NCBI GenBank assembly: GCA_902651635.1
Contig: CACRSC010000087.1
Location: forward strand, 1-34,040
From: Mastigamoeba balamuthi
Lineage: Eukaryota; Evosea; Mastigamoebida; Mastigamoebidae
Length of the DNA stretch: 34,040 bases
Direction: 5' to 3'
A model generated the notes under the pieces. The model saw only the letters and a program-made list of their open reading frames with translations. It ran no database searches and was not told the DNA's origin. The position numbers and the translations under genes were made by a program. This document shows, one piece after another, positions 25,928 to 34,040 of the stretch (the stretch's first letter is position 1; the number at the start of each line of letters is the position of its first letter).

Positions 25928-26765
25928 GGCGGTCGTGTGCTCGAGGTTGCTGCTGCGCCTGAGGCTTCTCTGCTGCCTTGTGTGTGGGTGCTGGGGGCGA
26001 CAGAGTGGAGTGCACCCAAGATTCGCCAGCCACCAGCAGCTCAACAGGGCCCTCGGTTCAGCTTCTGCGCTTCTGCCTTGTTTCTCGGCTTTCCTGCTGA
26101 CTCCCCAGGAGTCGCCGTTGGCCGTTGCTGCCCTCACCCACGTTCCTCTCCTTCCAGCGCCTGAGCTCTGCCAGCTCCCGGAGCCGTTTGCCTCGCGCAA
26201 TTCTCTTGCTACACGCTCTGGGCAACCGGTGTCCCCCGGATGGGGTGTTGCTGGGACCTCCCACAAGACTTGCAGGCAGTTCCTGAATTCCCTCTGGGGT
26301 GTTGGTGTTGGGCCAGCACGGCCATGTCCATCGGCGCCCTGCAGTCCAGGTCCTCCACTCGATGTGGCCCTGCTGTGTTCCTGTGTTCCGAAGACGTCGA
26401 TACGCCTCTTGGTGTTTCCGGCGACGGCGTCGCCCAGTTTATTTTCGTGAGGGCTTCGGGACCAGAGGCTTCGCCCACGGGACGAATCACAACCAGTCTG
26501 CATAAGAAATTAATTTCGATGGGGACATGTGCCCCAAAATCAATGGGACCGGCTTCAGCTCAGTCAACTAGTCAACTGCATGGCCTGCAGAATGGCAACA
26601 AGAAGAGCCCTTGCCAAAGGCTGTCGAAACACACTGCAGCATGGCAGACAATTCGGTTGCCAAGGGCCAGCAGATGGGAACAGGAGAACAGATCTTTGCA
26701 CGCACAAACGCACAACAGAGGCGAAAACGACTTTCCCTTGGTCTACCCCGTCAAAGAAAAGAGAA
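25928..26765. other. Upstream region of the pseudoprotease gene
   Basis: Contains open frames on both strands but no recognisable product. The minus-strand frame to 26503 joins exon 1 of the pseudoprotease in phase, but its residue content looks non-coding. GC content falls through this stretch, which marks the change from the GC-rich gene region to the AT-richer region on the right. Confidence 0.4.
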
Positions 26766-26769
26766 ATTT

Positions 26770-27207
26770 ATCTCAGGATATTTATCAAATGACATCTATC
26801 GTTGCTCGTGACCTTGTACATGTGAAAGACATAGAGGTCGGCGAGATACGAGTAGTTGATGAGGCAGACCTCGAAGTAGTTGGCCAGCATGACGCAATGC
26901 TTGAGGTCACTGACCCATGACATTGTTCTTGTTCTGGTTGACGGGGTTGTCGAGGATGAGGGTGAGGTTCTGGGTTGGTAGGTCGGGTTGTCCCTCAGGT
27001 ACTCCATGAGGTAGCAGCAGCATAGTGCCGATGAGGTCCTGGTTCTTGGGCCACAGGCCCGGCATGGAGTACACCATGATACCTTTCACGTTGCGTCTGA
27101 GCTGAGCATGCTGGTGAAGAACGGAGGCTGGTGCCTTCTGGCTCATGGAAAGCCACTAGTGACAAATGTCTTCAGGCCCTTGGTCAGCTGGAGCTGCCTG
27201 GTCATTG
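26770..27207 (-). mobile_element. Internally deleted transposase-like copy (copy A)
   Basis: Three blocks match copy B at 32181-33366 in the opposite orientation: 27207-27168 (QLQLTK.LKT) matches 32181-32216; about 27161-27140 (TGGCTTTCCATGAGCCA) matches 32391-32413; and 27060-26916 (GLWPKNQDL and DNPVNQNKNN) matches 33221-33366. The parts between, about 175 and 800 bases in copy B, are missing. Within the third block the frame shifts between the GLWPKNQDL and NPTYQP segments and returns by the DNPVNQNKNN segment. This is a dead fragment. The remaining stretch down to about 26770 is open but I could not align it to copy B. In copy A the ATG before the QLQLTK motif is in frame, whereas copy B has lost one base there. 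Confidence 0.6.
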
Positions 27208-28055
27208 AAGGGCAACCCCATTTTTTGGCACGTTTCCCACATAATTGAGAGTGATTGTGGGGGCAATCTCCAAAATAGTTAGCCCTGCCCCAAAATATCA
27301 CTGAGAAGCCCACAGAGGCAATTAAAAAGGTTGATAATACAAAAGACTGATTTATTTCTTTATTTCTCTTTTTTATTAATACCATTTGTTCAAAGAGACA
27401 GATAAAAGAGCTGGCAGAACAACGTCTCACTAAGATACAAATTTCCTGTATTAAGTGAATTTAAACAAGAAAAGGGGTACAGGCCAAGCAGGTTAGAGCA
27501 GGTGAGCGGAGTTCTGAGAGCAATTCGGATGACTCCAGTGAAGAAAGTGAAGAAGATGAAAGTGAAGAGTCTTTAGCAGGCTCTGAGACATAAACCAGTA
27601 AGTTATTATCTCTAATTTATTCTGATCATTTTCTCAGAGAAATCCAGAGCTTCACAGAGGTCCCGGGTTCCCCTGCCAGAAAAGCCCAGTCCCCAGCCAG
27701 GATATCTGCTCTAGCAAAGACCAAGAGATCCCGCATCTCGCCTGCCACCAAAAAAGATGCTGATACAGCAAGGCCAGCATGTACAACACACAAAAGGAAG
27801 TGCTGAGCTTCACATAAGATGGTAATGTCTGTTCTCACCTCTATGTTCACTGAAATCAACAATGGTTACTGATGCACCACTTGAGTTTAATTTTGGTTGT
27901 CGCAACTCTTCTCTGTAATTATTGTGCTTTTCTTGTTTGCATTATTTTGTGCCATATTTTGAGTTAGTTTTTCTCATTTTTTGAAATCTCTGAAAAAAAT
28001 GAAACCTAAAAATTGTAAAATGAAATTTCAAAACACACAAAGTCAAAACAAAATG
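27208..28055. other. AT-rich region with short coding-like remnants
   Basis: No intact gene. On the plus strand 27507-27592 reads as a very acidic Ser/Glu/Asp stretch ending in a stop. 27641-27803 reads as a basic, Pro/Ser-rich stretch ending in a stop, preceded by TTCTCAG, which could be an acceptor. A GTAAGT at 27599 lies between them, but all three frames are closed before it, so I cannot join them into a gene. The remainder (27810-28055) is A/T-rich with no visible feature. Confidence 0.25.
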
Positions 28056-31000
28056 TTACAGCTGAGCAGGGAAAACTGAGTGATCAAGTTGTTTTCCTGT
28101 GAAGGAAGGGGGAAGGGGAGTATAGCTCAAATCAGCTGACCACGAAGGGACTTGTGACATCTCAAAGAACGTGGTCACAGGCTCCTCTGCAGCTGCGGTG
28201 GTATGCTTCTTTGTCGAATGGGAAGCCCTGCCCCTGAATGGCTTATCAATTGAGGTCAAACAGGTTGTGGGTTGACTTCAGTTTTTCCTCTGAATAAAAG
28301 GTGAGTTTACATAATAAAAAAGCAAAGTACCATTGAGTTCGCAAAGCTGCTTCAAGGTCAGGTTAGCCCGAGCCCGTTTTTTGGTGAAGGCACCAGTCTT
28401 GAGCTCAGCATGCAACTGCAGGGTCGGGTTGATGTCTGTAGATGCTGTCAAGCTCTTGGGCTTCTGCTTCTTGGTCGTGGTCGGGCTCTTGCCTTTCTTG
28501 CTGGTCAGGTTCTCAGTCTCCACAGCTGCTACAGCAGGCTTGTCTTTCTCGTTAGCAGACTCTTTGTCAGACTTGCTGGCATGCAACTGGTCTGCAGATC
28601 CAGGAGTTGAAACCTGCTCATCATGGACAATGACAAAGTCGTCATCTGTATCATTCACCACACTAGCTGCCCTCTTCTTCGTTTTCTTCCCCATTGTGGT
28701 CACTGCTTTGTCCTGGGCCTGGGTTGCAGAACCACCCTTGTTCTCTTTTGTGGGACAAGTCAGATTGATAGAGGTAAAATAATCGCATATGATAAAAAAG
28801 AAGAAATACCGAAAGGAATTGGAGTTGCTGATGATACAGCAGAACGAACAAATGTAATGAGAGTGCCAGGGTATGATGGACCCTGGGGTTCAGCATCAAC
28901 AGAGGTGGCTGCTGCAGTGGTGGCAGCAGCAGGAGCAGAGGCAGAGGATTTCTTCTGAAACCTCAACCTGGTGGTCGAGATGGGAGTCATCGCAGAGACA
29001 GGAACTGTGGACCACAGAAGGAATGGGGTAGAATGAGAGTGTGAGACATACGAAGAAAGAAAAGAAGAAAAGAGATCACGAACTCTATGGAGCAGCGAGG
29101 GGCTGTGATGCTGGCAAGAAAGACGAAGAGGCAGATTTAGCAGGCCGGGAGAAACCTGTACATTATTAGAAGGAAGGAAATGAGAGACAGGGGAAATACC
29201 TTCAATGAAGGTCTTGGGTTTGTTGATGAGATTCATGATCATACGGCTGGCTTTGTCAGTGGTCATGACTTCCTCCATGCCAGCAGGGGGATGAATGTCT
29301 GAAAAGATGTAAGATGAAGTAAGAGGAAAACAATGAAGTCAAACATAAGATGAGTGATGGAGTGCCGGAGAAGACAGAGGAGCTGGAGGAGACAACAGAG
29401 CAGTCTGCTCTGCAAACATGCTGGAGTCGAAGGTATCACTGGTTTGCAACTGAGAGAGAACACTCAGATGGAGTCGACGTGGTTCGATTGTAGACTGGGC
29501 AGCAGCAGCAGCAACAGTGGCAGCTGCTGGATGGTCATCAGCAGACGAACCCTCTGAGAAGGATCTGAGTGTAGGTAAAAAAGTGAAATAACAGTATGTG
29601 ATCTGGGGCACAGAAGCCTCTGTGTCCTGCGGTGAGGAAGGGATCCATTCATCGGTATCTGTCTTCTTGAAGTCGTCAAGGCTGTTATATGACACTGAGA
29701 ACAAGTGAAGAAGCCTCAGGTTGACCTGCAGAAAACAGTAAGTAGAAAAAGCAAAGAATAGAATTAGTTGCATGCAACTATACAGAAGTTTGACATCAGT
29801 ATTGTTAGAAAGAAAAAGAAAAGAAACTCATAAAAGAACATTTAATCACGTGTGATAAATAACGAGACCCAAGCACCGTTGACAGGATGGCATTGGTGTC
29901 GTTGATGAGCAGATTGTGTGTCCTATGGTAGCAAACCCTCAAGCACAATGCCCAGCAGAGATGAGCGAGACCAAAAGGAGCTCTGATTTCGAGAAGACTG
30001 AACTCAAAGCTTATCTCCATCATGTAGTGCTCCATGAGCTTTTCCCCATCATTGGGAAGGTTCAGTGCGGTAACTGACAGGAACTGCAGCAGCTCATGGA
30101 TGGTCGTGTAGTCAATGGTCAGCTTGAGCAATGACATGAACTTATCATGGACCTTGCTTGAGAGGAAGTTGACAATGAGGTTGTAGTGTATATGACGTAT
30201 GGGGATCTGGGCCACACATGTTCTTCATCTTCCTCTGCTTCTTACCTGCCTGTGCCTGCTTGACTCTGGCCTCCATGATGGACTTCTTGCTCATGCTCTG
30301 TGCCGTGTCCCTCATGATGTTCAGGCTCCACTTGAGGTATGTAAAGAAGTGATCCTCAGTGTACTGCTGTGCTGAGGCCTGAAGCCTGCATGCGAGCACA
30401 TCCTGCTGCAACTCTGTGAGCCTGACATCAGCCAGAACGATCTCAATGATGACCTTGTCCCTCATTAACTTGCTCCTATCATATTAGTTTTTTTCTCATG
30501 CAATAGAATGCTGTACTTACATGTCTGGCAACAGATCGACCTTCTGCCTAGTGTTTTCATCAATGCAGAAGAGGGCAACGTTGTTGTACTCTGGTCCTGT
30601 CAGGTCCACAGCCAATGTTGGCCCAGCGGTGTACAGCTTCTCTGCTTTGCATAGGGCAGAGTGGTTTCCTTTCACCCTCTTAATGCAAATGATCCGCTCA
30701 CTGATTGCTGCCAGCCTCTGGTGGCAATCTTCATCGACAATGCCCGCACTCAAGTTGCATCTGTGTCCCTCAAAAACCCTAATTTTCAGAGTTTTAGTAA
30801 AGAATAAAAATCGGAAATATTGGTAATTTTGCCTATATTTTCATGTATTTCTTAAAGAAACGCATGCTAAATACAGTAAATTAACAGTATTGTAATAATA
30901 AATTGCAATCTAAAAAGCATAAAAAGCATCATACCAGGTTTGAGCTGTGTCCAGTGCACAATGGCCCACATAGACGCCCTACCTTCTGGAATATCTGGAA

Positions 31001-31233
31001 TGTTTCCAAGGCAGTAGTCAATGAAGATCTTTGGCAACCCTCACTGAGAAGCAATTCCCCTCACCTCTCTCTTGACCTCGATTCCATCGTGAGGAATCTC
31101 CTCTGCTGTAATTGATTAGAATGTGTGATTAGATTGTGCAGTTGTTATGAAATAAGTTACTGCTGGTCTGCAGCATGTCAGGAAAGAGGAGGGGCAGCAG
31201 TCTCTTGAGGTATTCATTCTCCATGTAGTGATC
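28056..31233 (-). pseudogene. Degenerate multi-exon gene with cyclin-like segments
   Basis: Protein-like exons on the minus strand, tentatively: 31233-31161, 31105-30935, 30778-30521, 30472-29878, 29725 to about 29341, 29298-29200, 29004-28810, 28744-28331, 28289-28246 (or a splice to a last exon ending at 28056). Segments near MRDKVIIEIV..V.LTELQ and EKLMEHYMMEIS..FSLLEI follow the pattern of the two cyclin boxes of A/B-type cyclins. The match is weak and by eye. Downstream exons encode Ala/Ser/Pro-rich then Lys-rich sequence that looks nuclear. Lesions: an in-frame TGA at 31043-31041, a one-base frame change near 30215, and exons 2-3 that cannot be joined in phase. Introns are short and AT-rich with GTAAGT, GTATGA, GTATTT and GTACTT donors. 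Alternatively it is a functional gene whose splicing I have misread. Confidence 0.4.
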
Positions 31234-32592
31234 TTAGCCCTGCTCTCTGACACACTCTTCGCTGTCTTCTGCTTTCTGTCATCCTCCCTCCTCTTCCGTT
31301 CGTCCTTGTTCTTCTTCTTCTCCTTCTTATCTGTTGGTAACCAGAACGTTGATAACAGTCTTCTTCCCATCTCTGCTAGACTTTCACCTAGTAAATATTG
31401 CTATCACATGTGATTAAATTCGTAGTAGCATAGGACTAGTTACAAATCATTGTTTAACAGCAAATGTAAATACAATGATCTATTGTTGTTTCATCTACTC
31501 TTAATATATTTTATATCATTACTGTGTACAGTCTCTTCTCTGTCTGTGGTTTCTATCATGCACGAAAAACAAGCTGCTGCTATCACACGTGATAAAACCA
31601 GCTGCTGCTGATGTAAATCGTGATGTCATGATTTATGTCATCGAAATATCTCAGAAGAGGAATATTTAACCACTTTATAATAAAGGGCAGGAATCGCACA
31701 CGTACCTCAACTGGAGATTGCACTGAGTCAGCTGTTGGTGGTAGGTGACTATCTATCTATGTCTCTGCTTTTTATCAAATGAATTTTTGTCTTGATTTGT
31801 TCTTTTCTTTAATATCTTTAAATGAATCTCTGACGTCATCACATAATGCTTTGTTTTATTACATGTGATAAAATACTATGTACAATATTTATATGCTACT
31901 TCTTGGTTATTGTATGCTGTTCACTATTACTCTTTCTTCTTTCTGTTTGTTTTATATGTTCTTTCATATTACTATTATTTTTCATTTCTCTTCTGATGTT
32001 CCCTTTCTGTTTTTATCACATACAATAAAATTCATAGATTAACTCTATATTACAGATATAGAAATCTCCTCCACTAACACCTCGCCTTCATAGGTGTGCT
32101 CATTTTCATTTTAATCACATGCAATAAAACAAACTCACCTCACTTCCAGCTGCTCTTCGGTTTTGCTCCAATCTGACAATGGCAGGCAGCTCCAATTAAC
32201 CAAGAGCTTGAAGACCACGTCTCTATTGGCTCTGCAGGTCATCGAGGAGTTGAGCAACTACCTGAGTGTGAGAGAGGATAAGAAGCTTGCTGCTACTCTC
32301 ATAGATGAGCTGGTTGCGATGTACTTCTGCAATTGCTGTTCTCTCTCTTGCCTTCTGGATTTGTCACCCAGGGCAGTCATCGACATTTGGCACTACTGGC
32401 TTTCCATGAGCCACTTCATCAACACACTCAGCTCAAGCGTGATAAACAAGGAATCACGTTGTACCCTGCTGACGAGAAGTGTCACCTGTTTCTGTGTTAC
32501 AAGGCTTTTGTGTTTGCCATCAGTCTCGATTGCAAGACAGTGTTTCAGCACTTAGACTCTGTACCTTGGTATGTTGTATCACATGTGAAAAA
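28781..32592. repeat. Recurrent near-palindrome around TTATCACATGTGATAA
   Basis: Variants of the perfect palindrome TTATCACATGTGATAA occur at 28781-28796, 29843-29860, 31401-31418, 31580-31597, 31858-31873, 32013-32030, 32111-32129 and 32577-32592. None was noticed in the GC-rich 26 kb to the left. Those at 28781 and 29843 lie within predicted introns of the degenerate minus-strand gene, and that at 32577 within a predicted small intron of copy B. The others are in apparently non-coding DNA. The core resembles an E-box (CACATGTG or CACGTG). Confidence 0.6.
31420..32160. other. AT-rich non-coding region with palindromes
   Basis: No coding sequence is supported. It carries four copies of the CACATGTG-centred near-palindrome and one TGACGTCA (31831-31838), an eight-base palindrome identical to the CRE core. 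It may be the common upstream region of the degenerate minus-strand gene and the plus-strand transposase-like gene. Confidence 0.4.
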
Positions 32593-33460
32593 CCCTATTC
32601 AGAGCATGTCTGTTGCCCTGAAATCATCCATTAGCCATGCCTACCTGTCCACCGAAGTAGTTCCAATGGGAGAGTTGTTTCCTGATGCTTATCAGCTGCA
32701 GGGCCATACTACAGTGAACCTGCACCTCAGCTGGTCTTGTTGCAGCTTCTGGCACGAACTTGTCTCCAATCTCTTTAGCAAGGGTCATGGCAACAGTGCC
32801 CTGCCCTGCCTGAAGCTGTTCTACTACATTTGGCTCACTGACTTGCCCTGACTCAGGTGTGTCAAGCACCAGAGGGAGCACAGGGTCTGTTTCATCTGCA
32901 CTGCGTACTGGAACCAAGTCTGCAATCATGCTCTTACTCGTCCTGAGGAGCTGCTGTCACTATGCTCGAGCCAGTCACAACACCACTCTGACTTCATCCA
33001 CGAGAGGACGTTCATCATCCAAGAGTACAATACGTGCAGGTCTTATGCCACCAACAGGTGGTGCATCATCATCAATGGCATTCTGCCCCTAACCTTCCCT
33101 GCCTTCACTGCAACTACAACAACTGGGGCAATTGCCCCAGGCTGCCCCAGGCCTGGGCTCCTCATAATGGGCGTGCTCGACTACATCTTCAACCAGGTCT
33201 GCTACCTCCTCTCAATGTCTGGTCTGTGGCCCAAGAACCAGGACCTTATCAGTACTATGCTGCTGCTTCACATTGTGAAGCACCTGCATATCAACCCCTC
33301 CTACCAACCCAGAAGCCTCATTCTCATCCTTGACAACCCTATTAACCAGAACAAGAACAACATCATGTTGGGATTCCTTGGTATGCTGGTGCACTGTGGT
33401 TTTGTTGACGAGGTCTTCCTGTTCTTCCAGCAGCCTGGCCATATTCCTGTGGGAGGGAAA
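32181..33460 (+). mobile_element. Transposase-like gene, DUF7869-type signature, probably decayed (copy B)
   Basis: Protein-like blocks in order: QLQLTKSLKT at 32187; an exon to about 32320; VIDIWHYWLSMSHF at 32377; LYPADEKCHLFLCYKAFVF at 32460; a small intron about 32570-32607; then a clean exon from 32857 (after TGACTCAG) to about 33450. That last exon has HSDFIHERTF, CIIINGI, GLWPKNQDL, LILDNPINQNKNN and GFLGMLVHCGFVDEV followed by GH. This order (H..F..ER, sIIiDg, DN..xQNKN, F...LV..G.f..V, GH) is what I recall for DUF7869 proteins, thought to be RNase H-like transposases of eukaryotes. Here the first Asp is Asn (IIING), the frame changes near 32450, and one base is missing near the start relative to copy A, so this copy is probably inactive. 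Confidence 0.55.
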
Positions 33461-33495
33461 GGGGCATTTGGGGCATTTTGGCTTTTGGCCAAAAT

Positions 33496-33672
33496 GGCAC
33501 TTTATTGTTGCAAAAATGACCCAAAACAAATACGGAAAAATGAGAAAACGTACCAAATATGTATTGAAAAGGAGTGTGCAGAAGTGCATATTTTTGACTC
33601 ATGCAACAATATCTGGAGAAAGAAGAAAAAGAAATGAGAGAAAATACCAGGGAAAAAGGCACTTTATTGTTG
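33496..33672. repeat. Direct repeat GGCACTTTATTGTTG
   Basis: The 15-mer occurs at 33496-33510 and 33658-33672, 162 bases apart, with similar flanks (an A-run before it and TGACCC a few bases after). On the minus strand each copy contains AATAAA; the second overlaps the stop codon of the minus-strand gene to the right. This looks like a duplicated 3' end. Confidence 0.5.
33663..33668 (-). terminator. Poly(A) signal overlapping a stop codon
   Basis: On the minus strand AATAAA contains the TAA stop (33666-33664) of the gene that enters from the right edge. A second AATAAA in the same context lies at 33501-33506. Confidence 0.4.
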
Positions 33673-34039
33673 TGTGTGAGTGACCCGCCAACAATGACGA
33701 TGAAACCACTGGTTGCACTGAGTGCAAAGGAAGGTAGTCCTGGAACCTCTCTTTTCAGTAGACGATTTACAGGCAGCACACTTGCCACTTTTGATGGGAT
33801 TTGACCTAAACAGAATGAGAAAAAGGAAAAACGAAAGGGAAAACTCACGATTGAGAAACGAGAGTATGATTGGCAGGTAGAGAGGTGGACTTAAGGGCAG
33901 CAGAGAAAGGCCGAAACCAGGGGTGCAAGTTTGACACCCATTTAGTGGCCTCTGTCTGATCCATAGAAAGGCCACAGGAGTTGAGGTCCAGGGCAACAGC
34001 AGAGAGGAAGTCAGTATAAGAGATGTCCAAGTCATTCAT
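33664..34039 (-). CDS. C-terminal exons of a possible piggyBac-like transposase (partial)
   Basis: The gene runs off the right edge of the window, so its true start is not visible. Exons: 34039-33849 (continuing upstream) and 33805-33664, joined in phase 2 across a 43-base intron with GTGAGT donor and TTTAG acceptor. The last exon encodes CAAC, about 15 residues with KRGSRTT, then CTQCNQWFHRHCW and a stop: a small Cys/His zinc-binding module at the extreme C-terminus. piggyBac transposases end in such a Cys-rich domain after a DDE core, and the preceding exon (FLSAVALDL) fits the segment before it. The C-x2-C...WFH-x2-C pattern is also typical of PHD fingers, so a chromatin protein is the alternative. 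The catalytic core is outside the window. Confidence 0.4.
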
Positions 34040-34040
34040 G

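Noticed and set aside
26240-26920. Plus-strand open frame of about 226 codons upstream of the pseudoprotease gene
   Set aside because: It has no recognisable domain and its 3' part is antisense to transposase-like copy A.
31831-31838. TGACGTCA as a functional CRE site
   Set aside because: An isolated eight-base palindrome in non-coding AT-rich DNA with no gene start nearby; not enough to call a regulatory site.
32624-32929. Minus-strand open frame of about 100 codons inside copy B
   Set aside because: It overlaps plus-strand exons that fit the transposase-like protein, and crosses the acceptor site at 32856.

Overview
The window is nuclear DNA from a eukaryote, most likely a unicellular one. 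Genes are broken by short GT-AG (rarely GC-AG) introns, proteins carry signal peptides and probable GPI tails, and the domains are eukaryotic (trypsin-type S1 protease, Lin-12/Notch repeats or LNRs, caspase-like). I cannot name the organism. The first ~26 kb is strongly GC-rich; the rest is AT-richer with different intron signals.

Region 1 (242-19712, + strand) is a head-to-tail array of six paralogous genes. After splicing by hand, all six give complete 12-exon reading frames of 685-752 residues with the same intron phases and nearly the same exon lengths. Each protein has a signal peptide, a short propeptide ending in Arg, an S1 serine protease with its catalytic triad intact, eleven LNR modules, and in five of six a low-complexity or short stalk with a hydrophobic C-terminus typical of GPI attachment. 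Five have the trypsin-type Asp in the S1 pocket; the first has an elastase-like pocket.

Region 2 (20035-25927, - strand) is one gene that converges on the array. It encodes a predicted 1860-residue protein with a caspase/metacaspase-like domain near the N-terminus and an M4-like zincin domain near the C-terminus. Both look catalytically dead: the caspase His is Met, and the zincin HExxH reads HTAGY. A double pseudoprotease lying beside six secreted active proteases is the most unusual thing here.

Region 3 (about 26.5-34.04 kb) is AT-richer and full of decayed sequence. It holds two inverted copies of a transposase-like gene with a DNxxNQNKN signature (one internally deleted), a degenerate intron-containing gene with cyclin-like segments between them, a recurring near-palindrome around CACATGTG partly inside introns, and at the right edge the C-terminal exons of a possible piggyBac-like transposase.

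How the genes may work together is inference. The six secreted or surface proteases all have propeptides cut after Arg, so the trypsin-like members could activate one another and the elastase-like one. The pseudoprotease has no visible signal peptide and probably acts inside the cell, so its position beside the array may be chance.
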